NCBI RefSeq assembly: GCF_016772475.1
Contig: NZ_CP068595.1
Span: 5,952,001 to 6,016,000, forward strand
DNA: 64,000 nucleotides
Origin: Paenibacillus sonchi
GTDB lineage: Bacteria > Bacillota > Bacilli > Paenibacillales > Paenibacillaceae
Direction of reading: 5' to 3'
The notes under the pieces: generated by a model
What the model saw: only the letters and a program-made list of their open reading frames with translations
Told to the model about the DNA's origin: nothing
Database searches by the model: none
Shown here: in pieces, positions 18,641 through 27,735 of the stretch
Layout: each line of letters opens with the position of its first letter
How positions within the stretch are numbered: position 1 is the stretch's first letter
Position numbers and translations under genes: made by a program

Positions 18641-19792
18641 CTAGAGAATTTTGCGGAACAGGGTGATCACTTCTTCTTTGGTGGGAATGAACGGATTGCC
18701 GGGTGCGCAAGCGTCCTTCATCGAGTTCTCCGCAAGCAGGTCAAGATCGACTTCATTTACTCCAAGCTCTGATAATTTGGAAGGGATGCCGACTTCCTTG
18801 GAAAGTGCTTTGATCGATTCAATAACGAAATCGGCACATTGCTGATCGCTTTTGCCTTCAACCTGGAGGCCGATAGCCTTGGCAATGCTTCTGAATTTCT
18901 CCGGCACATGTTTCGCGTTTTCTTCTTCCACATAAGGCAGCAGCATCGCATTGCATACACCATGCGGAAGATCATATACGCCGCCAAGCTGGTGCGCCAT
19001 TGCATGCACATAGCCAAGTCCGGCGTTGTTGAACGCCAATCCGCCGAGGAAAATCGCATACACCATTTGCTCCCGGGCCTCAATATCATGGCCGTTCTTT
19101 ACCGTCCGGGCCAGATTGGCGAAGATCAGCTCTACCGCAGCAAGCGCGGTAGCATCGGTTACCGGATAGGCTCCAGGAGTAACCAGGGCTTCGATGGCAT
19201 GGGTCAGCGCATCCATCCCGGTTGCCGCAGTTAGTGCGGCCGGTTTGTCGATCATCAGCTCAGGATCATTGACCGAAATGGTGGCAATGCTGTTTTTATC
19301 GACCATAACCATCTTCACTTTGCGTTCTTCATCTGTGATGACGTAGTTGATGGTGACTTCGGCAGAGGTGCCTGCGGTAGTATTGACTGCTACAATCGGC
19401 AGTGATTTGTTCCTGGATTTGTGCACACCTTCATAGTCCTTGATATGCCCGCCGTTGGTGGCGATAATTCCGATGGCCTTTGCCGTATCCTGCGGCGAGC
19501 CGCCGCCGATGGAGATCAGATAATCACAGCCCTGCGCATTCAGGAAAGCTAAGCCGTCATGGACATTTTTACACGTAGGGTTCGGTTTGACTTCATCATA
19601 GAGGGCATATTGGATTCCCGCTTCATCCAGTACTGCCAGCAGTTTGCCGGCGATGCCGCTCTTAACCAGAAATTTGTCGGTGACCACAAGCGCCTTCTTC
19701 AGCTTCAATTCCTGAATGTAAGGACCAATTTCCTTCAGACAGCCTTTTCCCATAATGTTGGTGGACGGAACATAATAGACATGAGTACTCAT
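18641..19792 (-). CDS. fucO: Iron-containing alcohol dehydrogenase, likely lactaldehyde reductase
   Basis: This 383-residue group III alcohol dehydrogenase probably reduces L-lactaldehyde, the RhaD product, to 1,2-propanediol and regenerates NAD under anaerobic conditions. The NAD site (SIGGGSPQDTAKAIG, TTAGTSAEVT) and the metal-binding region (GMDALTHAIEAL, HAMAHQLGGVYDLPHG) are intact. It is the first gene of the rhamnose operon, which supports the substrate assignment over other alcohols. Confidence 0.85.
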   Translation of the reverse strand: MSTHVYYVPSTNIMGKGCLKEIGPYIQELKLKKALVVTDKFLVKSGIAGKLLAVLDEAGIQYALYDEVKPNPTCKNVHDGLAFLNAQGCDYLISIGGGSPQDTAKAIGIIATNGGHIKDYEGVHKSRNKSLPIVAVNTTAGTSAEVTINYVITDEERKVKMVMVDKNSIATISVNDPELMIDKPAALTAATGMDALTHAIEALVTPGAYPVTDATALAAVELIFANLARTVKNGHDIEAREQMVYAIFLGGLAFNNAGLGYVHAMAHQLGGVYDLPHGVCNAMLLPYVEEENAKHVPEKFRSIAKAIGLQVEGKSDQQCADFVIESIKALSKEVGIPSKLSELGVNEVDLDLLAENSMKDACAPGNPFIPTKEEVITLFRKIL

Positions 19793-19980
19793 TGATTGAC
19801 CAGCCTCCCAGGCAATTTGTTAAAGCGGTTAATGTTCTTCTTCGCAAGCTGGAAGCTCTATGCGGCTGCGGCACCTCAGGCTGGCCACTGAGTACAAAAC
19901 AGCCGACCGGCACTGGCGCCCCTCAAAAAGGTATCGCTTACAAACAAAGCATTAACATCCTCATCGTATCCCCACAAATC

Positions 19981-20026
19981 TTTGTTGTCAACAAATAAAA
20001 TATAAATAATGTTGTTTTTATTTGTT
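19981..20026. promoter_or_regulatory. Operator cluster in the rhamnose/DeoR divergent promoter region
   Basis: Within the 352-bp gap between the divergent fucO-like gene and the DeoR gene lie a 7-1-7 palindrome (TTTGTTGTCAACAAA, 19981-19995) and an overlapping 11-bp inverted repeat, AACAAATAAAA (19990-20000) with TTTTATTTGTT (20016-20026). Repeated ATTTGTT half sites of this kind suggest binding by the adjacent DeoR-type repressor. The rest of 19793-20144 is AT-rich and shows no gene. Confidence 0.5.
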
Positions 20027-20144
20027 TAATGTCTGTTTCACAAAGAAACATCTATGTATTTCCTGTGATTTTCACATATTTTCTTGCAAAACACAGATAT
20101 TTAAGTCTATAGTTATTCCATACAGCTCCGGAAAGGTGATACAT

Positions 20145-20900
20145 ATGCTTGCAGCCGAACGACGCAAAAAAATCATAGATCTTGTGCATCAGGACAAAAG
20201 GGTGCTCGTCTCCGATCTCAGCCGGATGTTCGAGGTAACCGAAGAAACGATCCGGCGGGATCTGGAAAAGCTGGAGAAGGACGGCATTCTAAGCCGGACT
20301 TACGGCGGGGCGATGCTGAACAGGCATACCAATGAGGATTTGCCCTTTGTGACGCGCAATGCGCTTAACACTGATATGAAACGCAATATTGCGCTTAAGG
20401 CGCTGGATCTGATTAACGATGGAGACACCCTGATGGTGGACCCCAGCTCTACTGCCTTTGAGTTTCTAAAGCTGCTGGGCAACAAAAACAATCTGACTGT
20501 AATCACAAATTCAATTAATATTCTGCATGAGTTCGCCAGCTCAGGTATGAATATCATATCCTCCGGCGGTTCGCTGCGCCACCGTTCGCTGTCACTGGTC
20601 GGGCCGGTCGCCCATGATACCATCCGGCGCTACAACGTGGACACCGCAGTCATCAGCTGCAAAGGCATTGATATGGAGCGGGGAGTTACGGATTCCAACG
20701 AGCCGGAATGCGAGCTGAAGAAGTACATGCTGCGCCAGGCCCAGAAGGTTGTGCTTCTCGCCGACCATACCAAGTTCGACAAAACAGCGTTCACCAGGCT
20801 GGTGGAGCTTAGCAGCATTGACGTGCTCATTACGGACCGCCGGCCTGCGGAATCCTGGCTGACACGGCTGGCTGAAGAAAATATCGAGGTATTGTACTAA
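20145..20900 (+). CDS. DeoR-family regulator of the rhamnose operon (inferred target)
   Basis: The 251-residue protein has the DeoR N-terminal helix-turn-helix (MLAAERRKKIIDLV, VSDLSRMFEVTEETIRRDLEKLE, GILSRTYGGA) and the C-terminal sugar-phosphate-isomerase-like effector domain (DGDTLMVDPSSTAFEFLKLL, ISSGGSLRHRSLSLVGP, and DHTKFDKTAF). Such regulators usually sense a phosphorylated sugar. The ATG at 20145 follows GAAAGGTG; the frame is open for 41 more codons upstream but lacks conservation. Its divergent position beside the rhamnose operon makes it the probable regulator. Confidence 0.88.
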   Translation: MLAAERRKKIIDLVHQDKRVLVSDLSRMFEVTEETIRRDLEKLEKDGILSRTYGGAMLNRHTNEDLPFVTRNALNTDMKRNIALKALDLINDGDTLMVDPSSTAFEFLKLLGNKNNLTVITNSINILHEFASSGMNIISSGGSLRHRSLSLVGPVAHDTIRRYNVDTAVISCKGIDMERGVTDSNEPECELKKYMLRQAQKVVLLADHTKFDKTAFTRLVELSSIDVLITDRRPAESWLTRLAEENIEVLY

Positions 20901-20903
20901 AAA

Positions 20904-20948
20904 GACCGCCCGGTCCCTGCCATTTGCTGTGCAGGGAACCGGGCGGTC
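20904..20948. terminator. Bidirectional terminator between deoR-type gene and UPF0597 gene
   Basis: A long stem (GACCGCCCGGT with ACCGGGCGGTC, extended by CCTGC/GCAGG) lies immediately after the DeoR stop and 12 bp from the facing UPF0597 stop, so it serves both convergent genes. Confidence 0.88.
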
Positions 20949-20960
20949 TTGCATATGCTG

Positions 20961-22247
20961 CTACACCGCTCCGCCTTTGGAGAGCATGATATTTAATATC
21001 GCTGTATCGGTATCCGCCAGCCCTTCCTGAACCAGCCGCTCCATGTTGCGGATCGTATCTTCAACCTCATCGAAAATAACACCATCCTTCGTGGTTGGCG
21101 GGATGTTGTTCATCGCCAGTGTGGCTGCCTGGATGGCCGCATTGGTGGAGGTGGAAATTTTCAGCGCACAGGTTGATTTCGCGCCGTCACAGATCATGCC
21201 TGACAAGGAAGCTATTGTATTCTGTATTCCATGCTTGATCTGCGCCAGGCTGCCTCCCATAAGATAAATAATCCCGCTGTTCGCCCCCACTCCGCCCGCA
21301 ATCCCTGAACCACATAGCGGCGAGAGCCGCCCGATGTAATGCTTAATGTGGACTGTGACCAGATTGCTCAGCGCGAGCGCCCGTGCCAGCTTCTCCTCGT
21401 CCTTGCCCAAAAGCTCTGCCAGTGCAATCACGGGCAGCGTGCAGGCAATACCCTGATTCCCGCTGCCGGCCGTTGTCATCACCGGCATGGCACTGCCGTC
21501 CATCCGCGCATCGGAGGCCGCTGCCGTCGCGGCGATGATCCGGCTGGCCACATCATTGCCGAACAAATTTACCGCCGATTGCTGGCTCATCTTTTTGCCT
21601 ACCTGCAGGCCATAATTGCCCCGCAATCCCTCATCGGATATGGCTTTGTTCATCCGGGCACCTTCCAGAAGAAAGCTGAGATCCCCGAAAGGAACCGTAT
21701 GGATAAACTCAAAAATCCGGTCAACAGAACCGGCATAGCCGGAATCCGCCCGCCCCGGCTTACCGCAGTCTGCTTTGGATTTTGGCGGAGTGATCTTCTC
21801 CCCGTCCAGAGCCAGAAACTCTATATGGGTATGCTCTCCGGCAATAATGGCTGTCGCCAGATGATTCCGGGAGTACACCTTAGCTTCGATATACAGTTTC
21901 TCGGGAGTGTCCTTCAACTCTACTTCCAAAAGCCCCCGGTCCAGCAGCGCATTGGCCTGCTTCAATTCTGCCGGTGTCAGGTTAGACAAGATTTCGAGCT
22001 CTTTGTGGGAACGGCCCACTACCGCACCGAGTGCCGCCGCAATGGGGAGTCCGGTCTGCCCTGTGCCGGGTATGCCCACCCCCATAGCATTTTTAATGAT
22101 ATTGCCGCTGAGCTGGAGCCGGATGGATGTGATTTCTTCCTCAAGAAGCTCTGCCGCCAAGGAAACAGCATAGGCAACTGCAATCGGTTCGGTACACCCT
22201 TCCGCCGGAACTACTTCCTTATGCAAAATTTCCAATAAGCTCGACAT
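20961..22247 (-). CDS. UPF0597 / L-cysteine desulfidase-like iron-sulfur enzyme
   Basis: The 428-residue protein is a full-length member of the UPF0597 (CyuA/YhaM, serine-dehydratase alpha-like) family. Characterised members split L-cysteine into pyruvate, ammonia and sulfide. Candidate [4Fe-4S] cysteines sit in the expected places: PAEGCTEPIA near the N-terminus, GNQGIACTLP and RLSPLCGSGIAGG; a further GMICDGAKSTCAL segment is present. The ATG at 22247 follows TAGGAG. It is divergent from fdhD across a 237-bp gap, and its sulfide could in principle serve the neighbouring iron-sulfur and Mo-enzyme maturation genes, but that link is inference. Confidence 0.75.
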   Translation of the reverse strand: MSSLLEILHKEVVPAEGCTEPIAVAYAVSLAAELLEEEITSIRLQLSGNIIKNAMGVGIPGTGQTGLPIAAALGAVVGRSHKELEILSNLTPAELKQANALLDRGLLEVELKDTPEKLYIEAKVYSRNHLATAIIAGEHTHIEFLALDGEKITPPKSKADCGKPGRADSGYAGSVDRIFEFIHTVPFGDLSFLLEGARMNKAISDEGLRGNYGLQVGKKMSQQSAVNLFGNDVASRIIAATAAASDARMDGSAMPVMTTAGSGNQGIACTLPVIALAELLGKDEEKLARALALSNLVTVHIKHYIGRLSPLCGSGIAGGVGANSGIIYLMGGSLAQIKHGIQNTIASLSGMICDGAKSTCALKISTSTNAAIQAATLAMNNIPPTTKDGVIFDEVEDTIRNMERLVQEGLADTDTAILNIMLSKGGAV

Positions 22248-22484
22248 ATGGATTCTCCTACTCTCTATTTTCTCTGGTTCTCTCTGACCCAGAAGTTTGT
22301 TTCTATATAATATATCAGCGGCAAGCTCCAGGGAACCCCTTATCTTGTCCGGAAGCCCCAATTGTGAGAAGTGAAATTGACAGACTTTGGAAAACGTGTT
22401 GTAGTAGGAATGTGCAGGATAGTAATTTTTAACATTTTAAGTTATTTTTACTTTTCTTAAATTTTGCATATTCGGAGGATAACC

Positions 22485-23303
22485 ATGGAACAGCATTCGG
22501 AGCAGCATGGAAGCATCATCCGCTACCGCAGCGGCCGGCTCAGCCGGGAAGAGGATACGATTGTGGCAGAGCAACCGGTAACCGTCAAAATCAACGGCGA
22601 AGAATTCGTTACCCTGGTCTGCACACCGGAGTACATCGAGGATATGGTTGTCGGGTATTTGGCATCGGAGGGCATTATCCGGGGAATGCAGGATATCCGG
22701 CAGCTGTGGACACAGGAAGAAGAAGGCTTTGTGCATGTAACTACAGACCGTTGGAATCCGCTCCACCGCCAGCTTTTTGCCAAACGTTATGTCACCTCCT
22801 GCTGCGGGTCCAGCCGCCACGGGTTCGTCTATATCAATGATGCACGGACCGCCAAAAGTATAACAGGAGTTCATACCCTGCTTACTTTCGATGATTGCTT
22901 CCGCCTCATGGATGAGGTGCTTAGCGGCGCTGAGCTGTTCCACCGGACTGGAGGCGTACACTGTGCCGCACTCTGTAATTCGGAAGGGATCGTGCTCTCC
23001 CGCAGTGATATTGGACGCCACAATGCGCTGGACAAAATTTACGGGCACTGTCTGAGGACAGGCATCGATCCCGGCAATCAGATCATCGCCTTCAGCGGCC
23101 GCATTTCCTCGGAGATTCTGCTCAAGGCGGCTAAAATCGGGTGTGAGATCATTTTATCCAAATCTGCTCCTACGGGCCTGGCTGTTGAACTGGCAGAGCA
23201 GCTGGGGATCACCGCGGTAGGCTTCATCCGGCAGAATTCCTGCAATGTGTATACACATCCCGAGCGGATCAGCGACCTGGGGCCACTGGAAATGAAAAGA
23301 TAA
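22485..23303 (+). CDS. fdhD: FdhD, formate dehydrogenase sulfurtransferase
   Basis: FdhD moves sulfur from a cysteine desulfurase to the molybdenum cofactor, a step needed for active formate dehydrogenase. The 272-residue protein shows the family landmarks: LVCTPEYIEDMVVGYLASEGII, the cysteine pair in YVTSCCGSSRHGF, HRTGGVHCAALC, GRHNALDKIYG and SKSAPTGLAVELAEQLGI. The ATG at 22485 follows CGGAGG. The target FdhF is encoded in the facing operon at 32936-35080, so this gene belongs functionally to the formate/hydrogen island. Confidence 0.95.
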   Translation: MEQHSEQHGSIIRYRSGRLSREEDTIVAEQPVTVKINGEEFVTLVCTPEYIEDMVVGYLASEGIIRGMQDIRQLWTQEEEGFVHVTTDRWNPLHRQLFAKRYVTSCCGSSRHGFVYINDARTAKSITGVHTLLTFDDCFRLMDEVLSGAELFHRTGGVHCAALCNSEGIVLSRSDIGRHNALDKIYGHCLRTGIDPGNQIIAFSGRISSEILLKAAKIGCEIILSKSAPTGLAVELAEQLGITAVGFIRQNSCNVYTHPERISDLGPLEMKR

Positions 23304-23432
23304 AACAAGCAATTTCAAGCATAAAGCTCACTGTTCTGTAAATTTACTTTTGTTACAATATTTACAAGTCATGTTCAGCCGTTATGTGACTATGTCGGAC
23401 AGCCGAGGGAGGGATGCGCAACGTACCCGATA

Positions 23433-24482
23433 TTGGAACAATTAGCGTCTGGCGGATCTGTGAGCCAGCAGAATTTGGCGGATCTGATCAGCCATCTTGA
23501 AGGAGGTCTCCGAAGGCGGCTGCATGATCTGGCCCATAAGGCAAGAATCACAGCCTACGGCACCGCCGTTTACTTGCGCGGACTAATCGAATTCTCAAAT
23601 ATCTGCAAACAAAACTGCCTGTACTGCGGCCTGCGCTCCGGGAATAGAACCTTAAGCCGTTACCGGCTGCTGCCGGAAGAGATTCTCGATTGCTGCCGTG
23701 AGGGCTACGCCTTGGGCTACCGTACGTTTGTACTGCAGAGCGGTGAAGACGACTGGTATACCACGGACAAGCTGGTGCGGTTGATCACATCGGTCAAACA
23801 GCAGTTCCCGGATGCCGCGCTGACACTGTCGGTCGGTGAGCGGGATGATGAAAGTTATACAAGGCTGTACGCGGCGGGTGCAGACCGTTTTTTGCTGCGT
23901 CATGAAACTGCCTCTGCCCCTCTGTACCGCGCACTCCATCCTACGATGGAATATGCGGAACGCCGGGACCGCCTCCGTGCCCTGCAGCGGATCGGCTATC
24001 AGGTGGGAGCGGGATTCATGGTCGGTCTGCCCGGGCAGACCGCTGCCGATTTGGCGGACGATCTGCTGTATCTGCAGGAGCTGCAGCCGGATATGATCGG
24101 CATCGGACCTTTTTTGCCGCACCGGGACACTCCGCTGAGGGACGAGCAGCCGGGAACGGTAGAGAACACACTCGACATGATTGCCCTGGCCCGGCTGATG
24201 GTGCCGGATGCCCTGATTCCGGCGACTACGGCGATGGGGACCGCCCATCCGAACGGACGGGAGCGGGCGCTGCAGGCTGGAGCGAATGTCCTGATGCCCA
24301 ACCTCTCCCCTATGTCCGTACGGGCCAAATATATGCTCTACAATAACAAAATCTGTACGGGCGACGAATCCGCCCAGTGCAGATTCTGTCTGGAGCAGCG
24401 GGTGAAGTCCGCCGGCTTCCATGTGGATATGGGACGCGGCGACAGCTTGAAGCATCTCTCCCGCTCTCTCCAGGAACAATGA
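23433..24482 (+). CDS. hydE: [FeFe]-hydrogenase maturase HydE (radical SAM)
   Basis: HydE acts on the HydG-made iron-cysteine complex during assembly of the H-cluster diiron unit. The protein (about 349 residues) has the radical-SAM motif CKQNCLYCG (C58, C62, C65) and the HydE pattern around it: AYLRG-like VYLRGLIEFSNIC, FVLQSGED, and MVGLPGQTAADLADDLLYL. The start is uncertain. The TTG at 23433 lies 19 nt after a strong AGGGAGGG, too far for normal spacing. An ATG at 23414 lies right on that site but one base out of frame, so an extra C in the CCC at 23426-23428 could be hiding the true start. Confidence 0.93.
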   Translation: MEQLASGGSVSQQNLADLISHLEGGLRRRLHDLAHKARITAYGTAVYLRGLIEFSNICKQNCLYCGLRSGNRTLSRYRLLPEEILDCCREGYALGYRTFVLQSGEDDWYTTDKLVRLITSVKQQFPDAALTLSVGERDDESYTRLYAAGADRFLLRHETASAPLYRALHPTMEYAERRDRLRALQRIGYQVGAGFMVGLPGQTAADLADDLLYLQELQPDMIGIGPFLPHRDTPLRDEQPGTVENTLDMIALARLMVPDALIPATTAMGTAHPNGRERALQAGANVLMPNLSPMSVRAKYMLYNNKICTGDESAQCRFCLEQRVKSAGFHVDMGRGDSLKHLSRSLQEQ

Positions 24483-24523
24483 AGTCCTGATCATAAAGAT
24501 AATCCAGAAAGAAGTGGATATGA

Positions 24524-26038
24524 GTGAACAAGCTGAATGAACGCCGGACAGCGGATTTTATTCAAGACGAAGAGATTAGGGAAGCCCTGCAGTATGGCTC
24601 GGATGCAGCATCCGACCCGCAGATCATTGCCGCCATCCTGGAAAAAGCAAAGGCCTGCAAGGGCTTAAGCTCCCGGGAAGCAGCCGTGCTGCTCCATGTG
24701 GAGGACAAGGAAACGCTGGAGCAATTGTACCGGGTCTCCCGGGGCATTAAGGAACAGATATACGGCAACCGGATCGTCCTGTTTGCACCGCTGTATGTCA
24801 GCAACTATTGTGTTAATAATTGTGTATACTGCGGATACAAGCATTCCAACTCGGAGTTTGCGCGCAGCCGCCTGAATGCAGCTGAAATTACCGAAGAGGT
24901 CAAGGTGCTGCAGGCTCTCGGACATAAAAGACTGGTGCTGGAGGCCGGCGAAGACCCCCGCAACTGCTCTATCGACTATATTATCGATTGCATCCGGACG
25001 ATCTATGACACCAAGCTGGACAATGGCAGCATCCGGCGGATCAACGTCAATATCGCCGCAACGACAGAAGAAGATTACCGGAGGCTTGCGGCAGCCGGAA
25101 TCGGCACCTACATCCTTTTCCAGGAGACATACCATCGGCCCAGCTACCGGAATTTCCATCCGGAAGGACCCAAACATGATTACGACTGGCATACGACGGC
25201 CATGGACCGGGCCATGGCTGCTGGCATTGACGATGTCGGCATCGGGGTTCTATATGGCCTCTACGACCATAAATACGATACTATTGCCATGCTGAAGCAT
25301 GCGGAGCATCTGGAGCAGGCGTTCGGCTGCGGCCCGCATACAATCTCTGTCCCCCGCCTGCGTGCAGCCGAAAACGTGAATCTGGACAATTACCCCCATC
25401 TGGTCAGCGATGCGGATTTTGCCAGAATCGTTGCGGTGCTGAGAATGGCTGTGCCCTATACCGGAATGATCCTGTCCACCCGCGAGGATTCTGAATTTCG
25501 CGATCAGATTATCAGACTCGGCATCTCGCAGATCAGCGCGGGTTCTGCGACTGGTGTCGGTGCCTATAGTGTCAATAAGAACAAGGAGGATACTCCGCAG
25601 TTCACTGTCGGCGACCACCGCTCGCCGATGGAAATCATCAAAAGCCTGTGCAAGGACGGCTATGTGCCCAGCTACTGCACAGCCTGCTACAGGGAAGGCC
25701 GCACCGGCGACCGCTTTATGCAGCTGGCCAAATCGGGCCAGATTCACAATGTCTGCCAGCCCAACTCGCTGATGACCTTCCAGGAATACCTGCTGGATTA
25801 TGCCGATGAGGAAATGCGGGCCATCGGTGAGCAGACGATCCGCGAGAATCTGGAGCGCATTCCGCGGGAAGGCGTCAGAAAAGCTACCCGTGAGCAGCTG
25901 CAGCGGATTCATGCGGGGAGAGGGATTTGCGGTTCTAGCGTGAATGTGCCGGGTAGAGAGCTGACCCCGGGGCTAATATGCAAAAAAGCAGAGTATTCCA
26001 CCGGGACTGGCGTAAAGAAAATTAATTTGCAAATTTAG
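24524..26038 (+). CDS. hydG: [FeFe]-hydrogenase maturase HydG (radical SAM)
   Basis: HydG cleaves tyrosine to form CO and cyanide ligands on an iron-cysteine synthon for the H-cluster. The 504-residue protein has both required iron-sulfur sites: the radical-SAM CX3CX2C (C96, C100, C103 in NYCVNNCVYCG) and the C-terminal CX2CX22C (C385, C388, C411), whose presence separates HydG from ThiH. The start is GTG at 24524; an overlapping ATG at 24519 stops after six codons. It follows hydE by 41 bp and ends at a strong terminator. Confidence 0.96.
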   Translation: MNKLNERRTADFIQDEEIREALQYGSDAASDPQIIAAILEKAKACKGLSSREAAVLLHVEDKETLEQLYRVSRGIKEQIYGNRIVLFAPLYVSNYCVNNCVYCGYKHSNSEFARSRLNAAEITEEVKVLQALGHKRLVLEAGEDPRNCSIDYIIDCIRTIYDTKLDNGSIRRINVNIAATTEEDYRRLAAAGIGTYILFQETYHRPSYRNFHPEGPKHDYDWHTTAMDRAMAAGIDDVGIGVLYGLYDHKYDTIAMLKHAEHLEQAFGCGPHTISVPRLRAAENVNLDNYPHLVSDADFARIVAVLRMAVPYTGMILSTREDSEFRDQIIRLGISQISAGSATGVGAYSVNKNKEDTPQFTVGDHRSPMEIIKSLCKDGYVPSYCTACYREGRTGDRFMQLAKSGQIHNVCQPNSLMTFQEYLLDYADEEMRAIGEQTIRENLERIPREGVRKATREQLQRIHAGRGICGSSVNVPGRELTPGLICKKAEYSTGTGVKKINLQI

Positions 26039-26071
26039 GCGGCATTTTCATCGATAGTGGAATTGAAAACG

Positions 26072-26101
26072 GCTGCGCATCCCTTCAATGGGCAGCGCAG
26101 C
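26072..26101 (+). terminator. Rho-independent terminator after hydG
   Basis: The stem GCTGCGC..GCGCAGC with an inner CCC/GGG pairing is followed by TTTTT at 26102-26106. Confidence 0.9.
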
Positions 26102-26106
26102 TTTTT

Positions 26107-26355
26107 GAGCTGGCATACAGCAGAATACGATTCGAACACGCAGGACAATAAGCATAAGTAACCCTAACCAGGCCCTGGCCCATTCGTACCTTTCACGTGA
26201 ATCTGCTTTAATTACCGCTCCTAATTCCAGCTTGTAACTTCTGCTAATCGGTTTAAGCTAATCTAAGTTCACTAATTCCACCGCGCACCCCCGCTGCTAG
26301 CAAACAGTACACCCGCCTTAACCCCACGAAGGAATAGCACCATTGGCTACAATAA
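26107..26355. other. Non-coding gap between convergent hydG and hydF
   Basis: No gene, repeat or promoter was recognised here; it separates the two terminators of the facing operons. Confidence 0.5.
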
Positions 26356-26397
26356 AAGAGTAATGAGATTCCAATTAATCAGAGTCTCATTACTCTT
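26356..26397 (-). terminator. Terminator after hydF operon
   Basis: A perfect 13-bp stem (AAGAGTAATGAGA / TCTCATTACTCTT) with a 16-nt loop is followed on the minus strand by a TTTTATT stretch, 31 bp beyond the hydF stop. Confidence 0.85.
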
Positions 26398-26427
26398 GAA
26401 TTCAAAACAGATGCCGCCTGCTTCAGA

Positions 26428-27735
26428 CTATGGGCAGGGACATGGTATCCGGCCTCCGGCTTCGCAGCCATTGCCGGAGCCCCCATTCTCCCAAGCCAGC
26501 ATAGCCGACGGGAACATCTCAATGGCCCGGGGAAAAACACCCTGAACATAGGCGATAAACACACCATAATTGACTATCGGCACACCGGCTGCCTCCGCTT
26601 CATCCAGTCTCCGCAGCATTGCCCGGCGGTTCAGCATACAGGCACCGCAGTGGATGATCAGCGAATACTGCTCCAGATCCGCCGGGAAATCACTGCCTGC
26701 TGCGTGGTCGATCAACAGTTGCCGGCCCGTGATCTCCCGCAGCCAGCGGGGAATCTTGACAGAGCCGATGTCATCAGACTGGCGGTGGTGCGTGCAGGCT
26801 TCGGCAATCAGGACCCGGTCACCGTCTTTCAGTCTGGTGATGGAGCGCGCACCGCTTACCAGCCGGGGAAGATCGCCTTTGTACCGGGCAAACAGAATGG
26901 AGAATGAAGTAAGCGGCACATCCGGCGGTGTATCCGCCTGAACCTTCAGAAACACCTGTGAATCCGTGATAACAATACGCGGCTTGCCGGTCAATCGGGA
27001 CAGAGTGTGGCTCAGCTCCTGCTCCTTAGTGACCACAGCCAATGCATCACATTCCATAATATCGCGGATGGTCTGCTGCTGAGGGAGAATCAGCCTGCCC
27101 TTCGGGGCAGCCTTATCAACCGGCACCACCAGCACGGCCACATCGCCGGGGCTCAGCAGATCCCCGACCAGCCGGAAACGCTGCTCCTCCTGGGCGAGCC
27201 TGTCTGCTGCCGCCCTCTTCAGCGCGCCGATTCCGCTTCCGTTCATCGTGCTGACCGGGAACAGCCGGATGGAAGAGCCGGCCTCCAGCCGCAAGGCCAA
27301 CTGGCTGCACCGTTCTTCGAGCGACGGCGGGTCAGATGTGATTTTATCGATTTTGTTTAATACAATCATTACATTTGTTCCAGCCGCGGCCAATCTCTGG
27401 AGCAGCTCCCGCTCAAACTCCCCCGCACCCGCCTCTGCATCTACCACGAGGAGCGCCAGATCTGTTTTTTTCAGAACATGCAGCGTCTGGCGGATACGCT
27501 GCTCACCAAGTTCCCCCGTGTCGTCCAGTCCGGCAGTGTCGATCAGCACGACCGGACCCGCCGGGAGCAGCTCCATAGGCCGGTACACGGGATCGGTTGT
27601 CGTCCCGCTTACCGGGGAGACGATCGACACTTCCTGTCCGCAGAACGCATTGGTCAGACTTGATTTGCCGGCATTACGGCGGCCAAAAACAGCGATATGC
27701 GCTCTTTCTCCACGCGGTGTATCATTCACGCTCAT
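26428..27735 (-). CDS. hydF: [FeFe]-hydrogenase maturase HydF (GTPase and scaffold)
   Basis: HydF is the scaffold that receives the diiron precursor and passes it to apo-hydrogenase. The 435-residue protein has a GTPase domain with P-loop GRRNAGKS (18-25), the DTAGLDD switch and NKID. The C-terminal [4Fe-4S] site is the CxH..HCxxC pattern (C314, H316, H362, C363, C366). The ATG overlaps the aspA stop (ATGA), showing translational coupling. It is last in the fdhF-hydA operon. Confidence 0.96.
   Translation of the reverse strand: MSVNDTPRGERAHIAVFGRRNAGKSSLTNAFCGQEVSIVSPVSGTTTDPVYRPMELLPAGPVVLIDTAGLDDTGELGEQRIRQTLHVLKKTDLALLVVDAEAGAGEFERELLQRLAAAGTNVMIVLNKIDKITSDPPSLEERCSQLALRLEAGSSIRLFPVSTMNGSGIGALKRAAADRLAQEEQRFRLVGDLLSPGDVAVLVVPVDKAAPKGRLILPQQQTIRDIMECDALAVVTKEQELSHTLSRLTGKPRIVITDSQVFLKVQADTPPDVPLTSFSILFARYKGDLPRLVSGARSITRLKDGDRVLIAEACTHHRQSDDIGSVKIPRWLREITGRQLLIDHAAGSDFPADLEQYSLIIHCGACMLNRRAMLRRLDEAEAAGVPIVNYGVFIAYVQGVFPRAIEMFPSAMLAWENGGSGNGCEAGGRIPCPCP

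Noticed and set aside
19815..19830. Catabolite response element before the fucO-like gene (TTAAAGCGGTTAAT)
   Set aside because: It lacks the TG at the left end and matches the consensus poorly compared with the site at 54000-54013.
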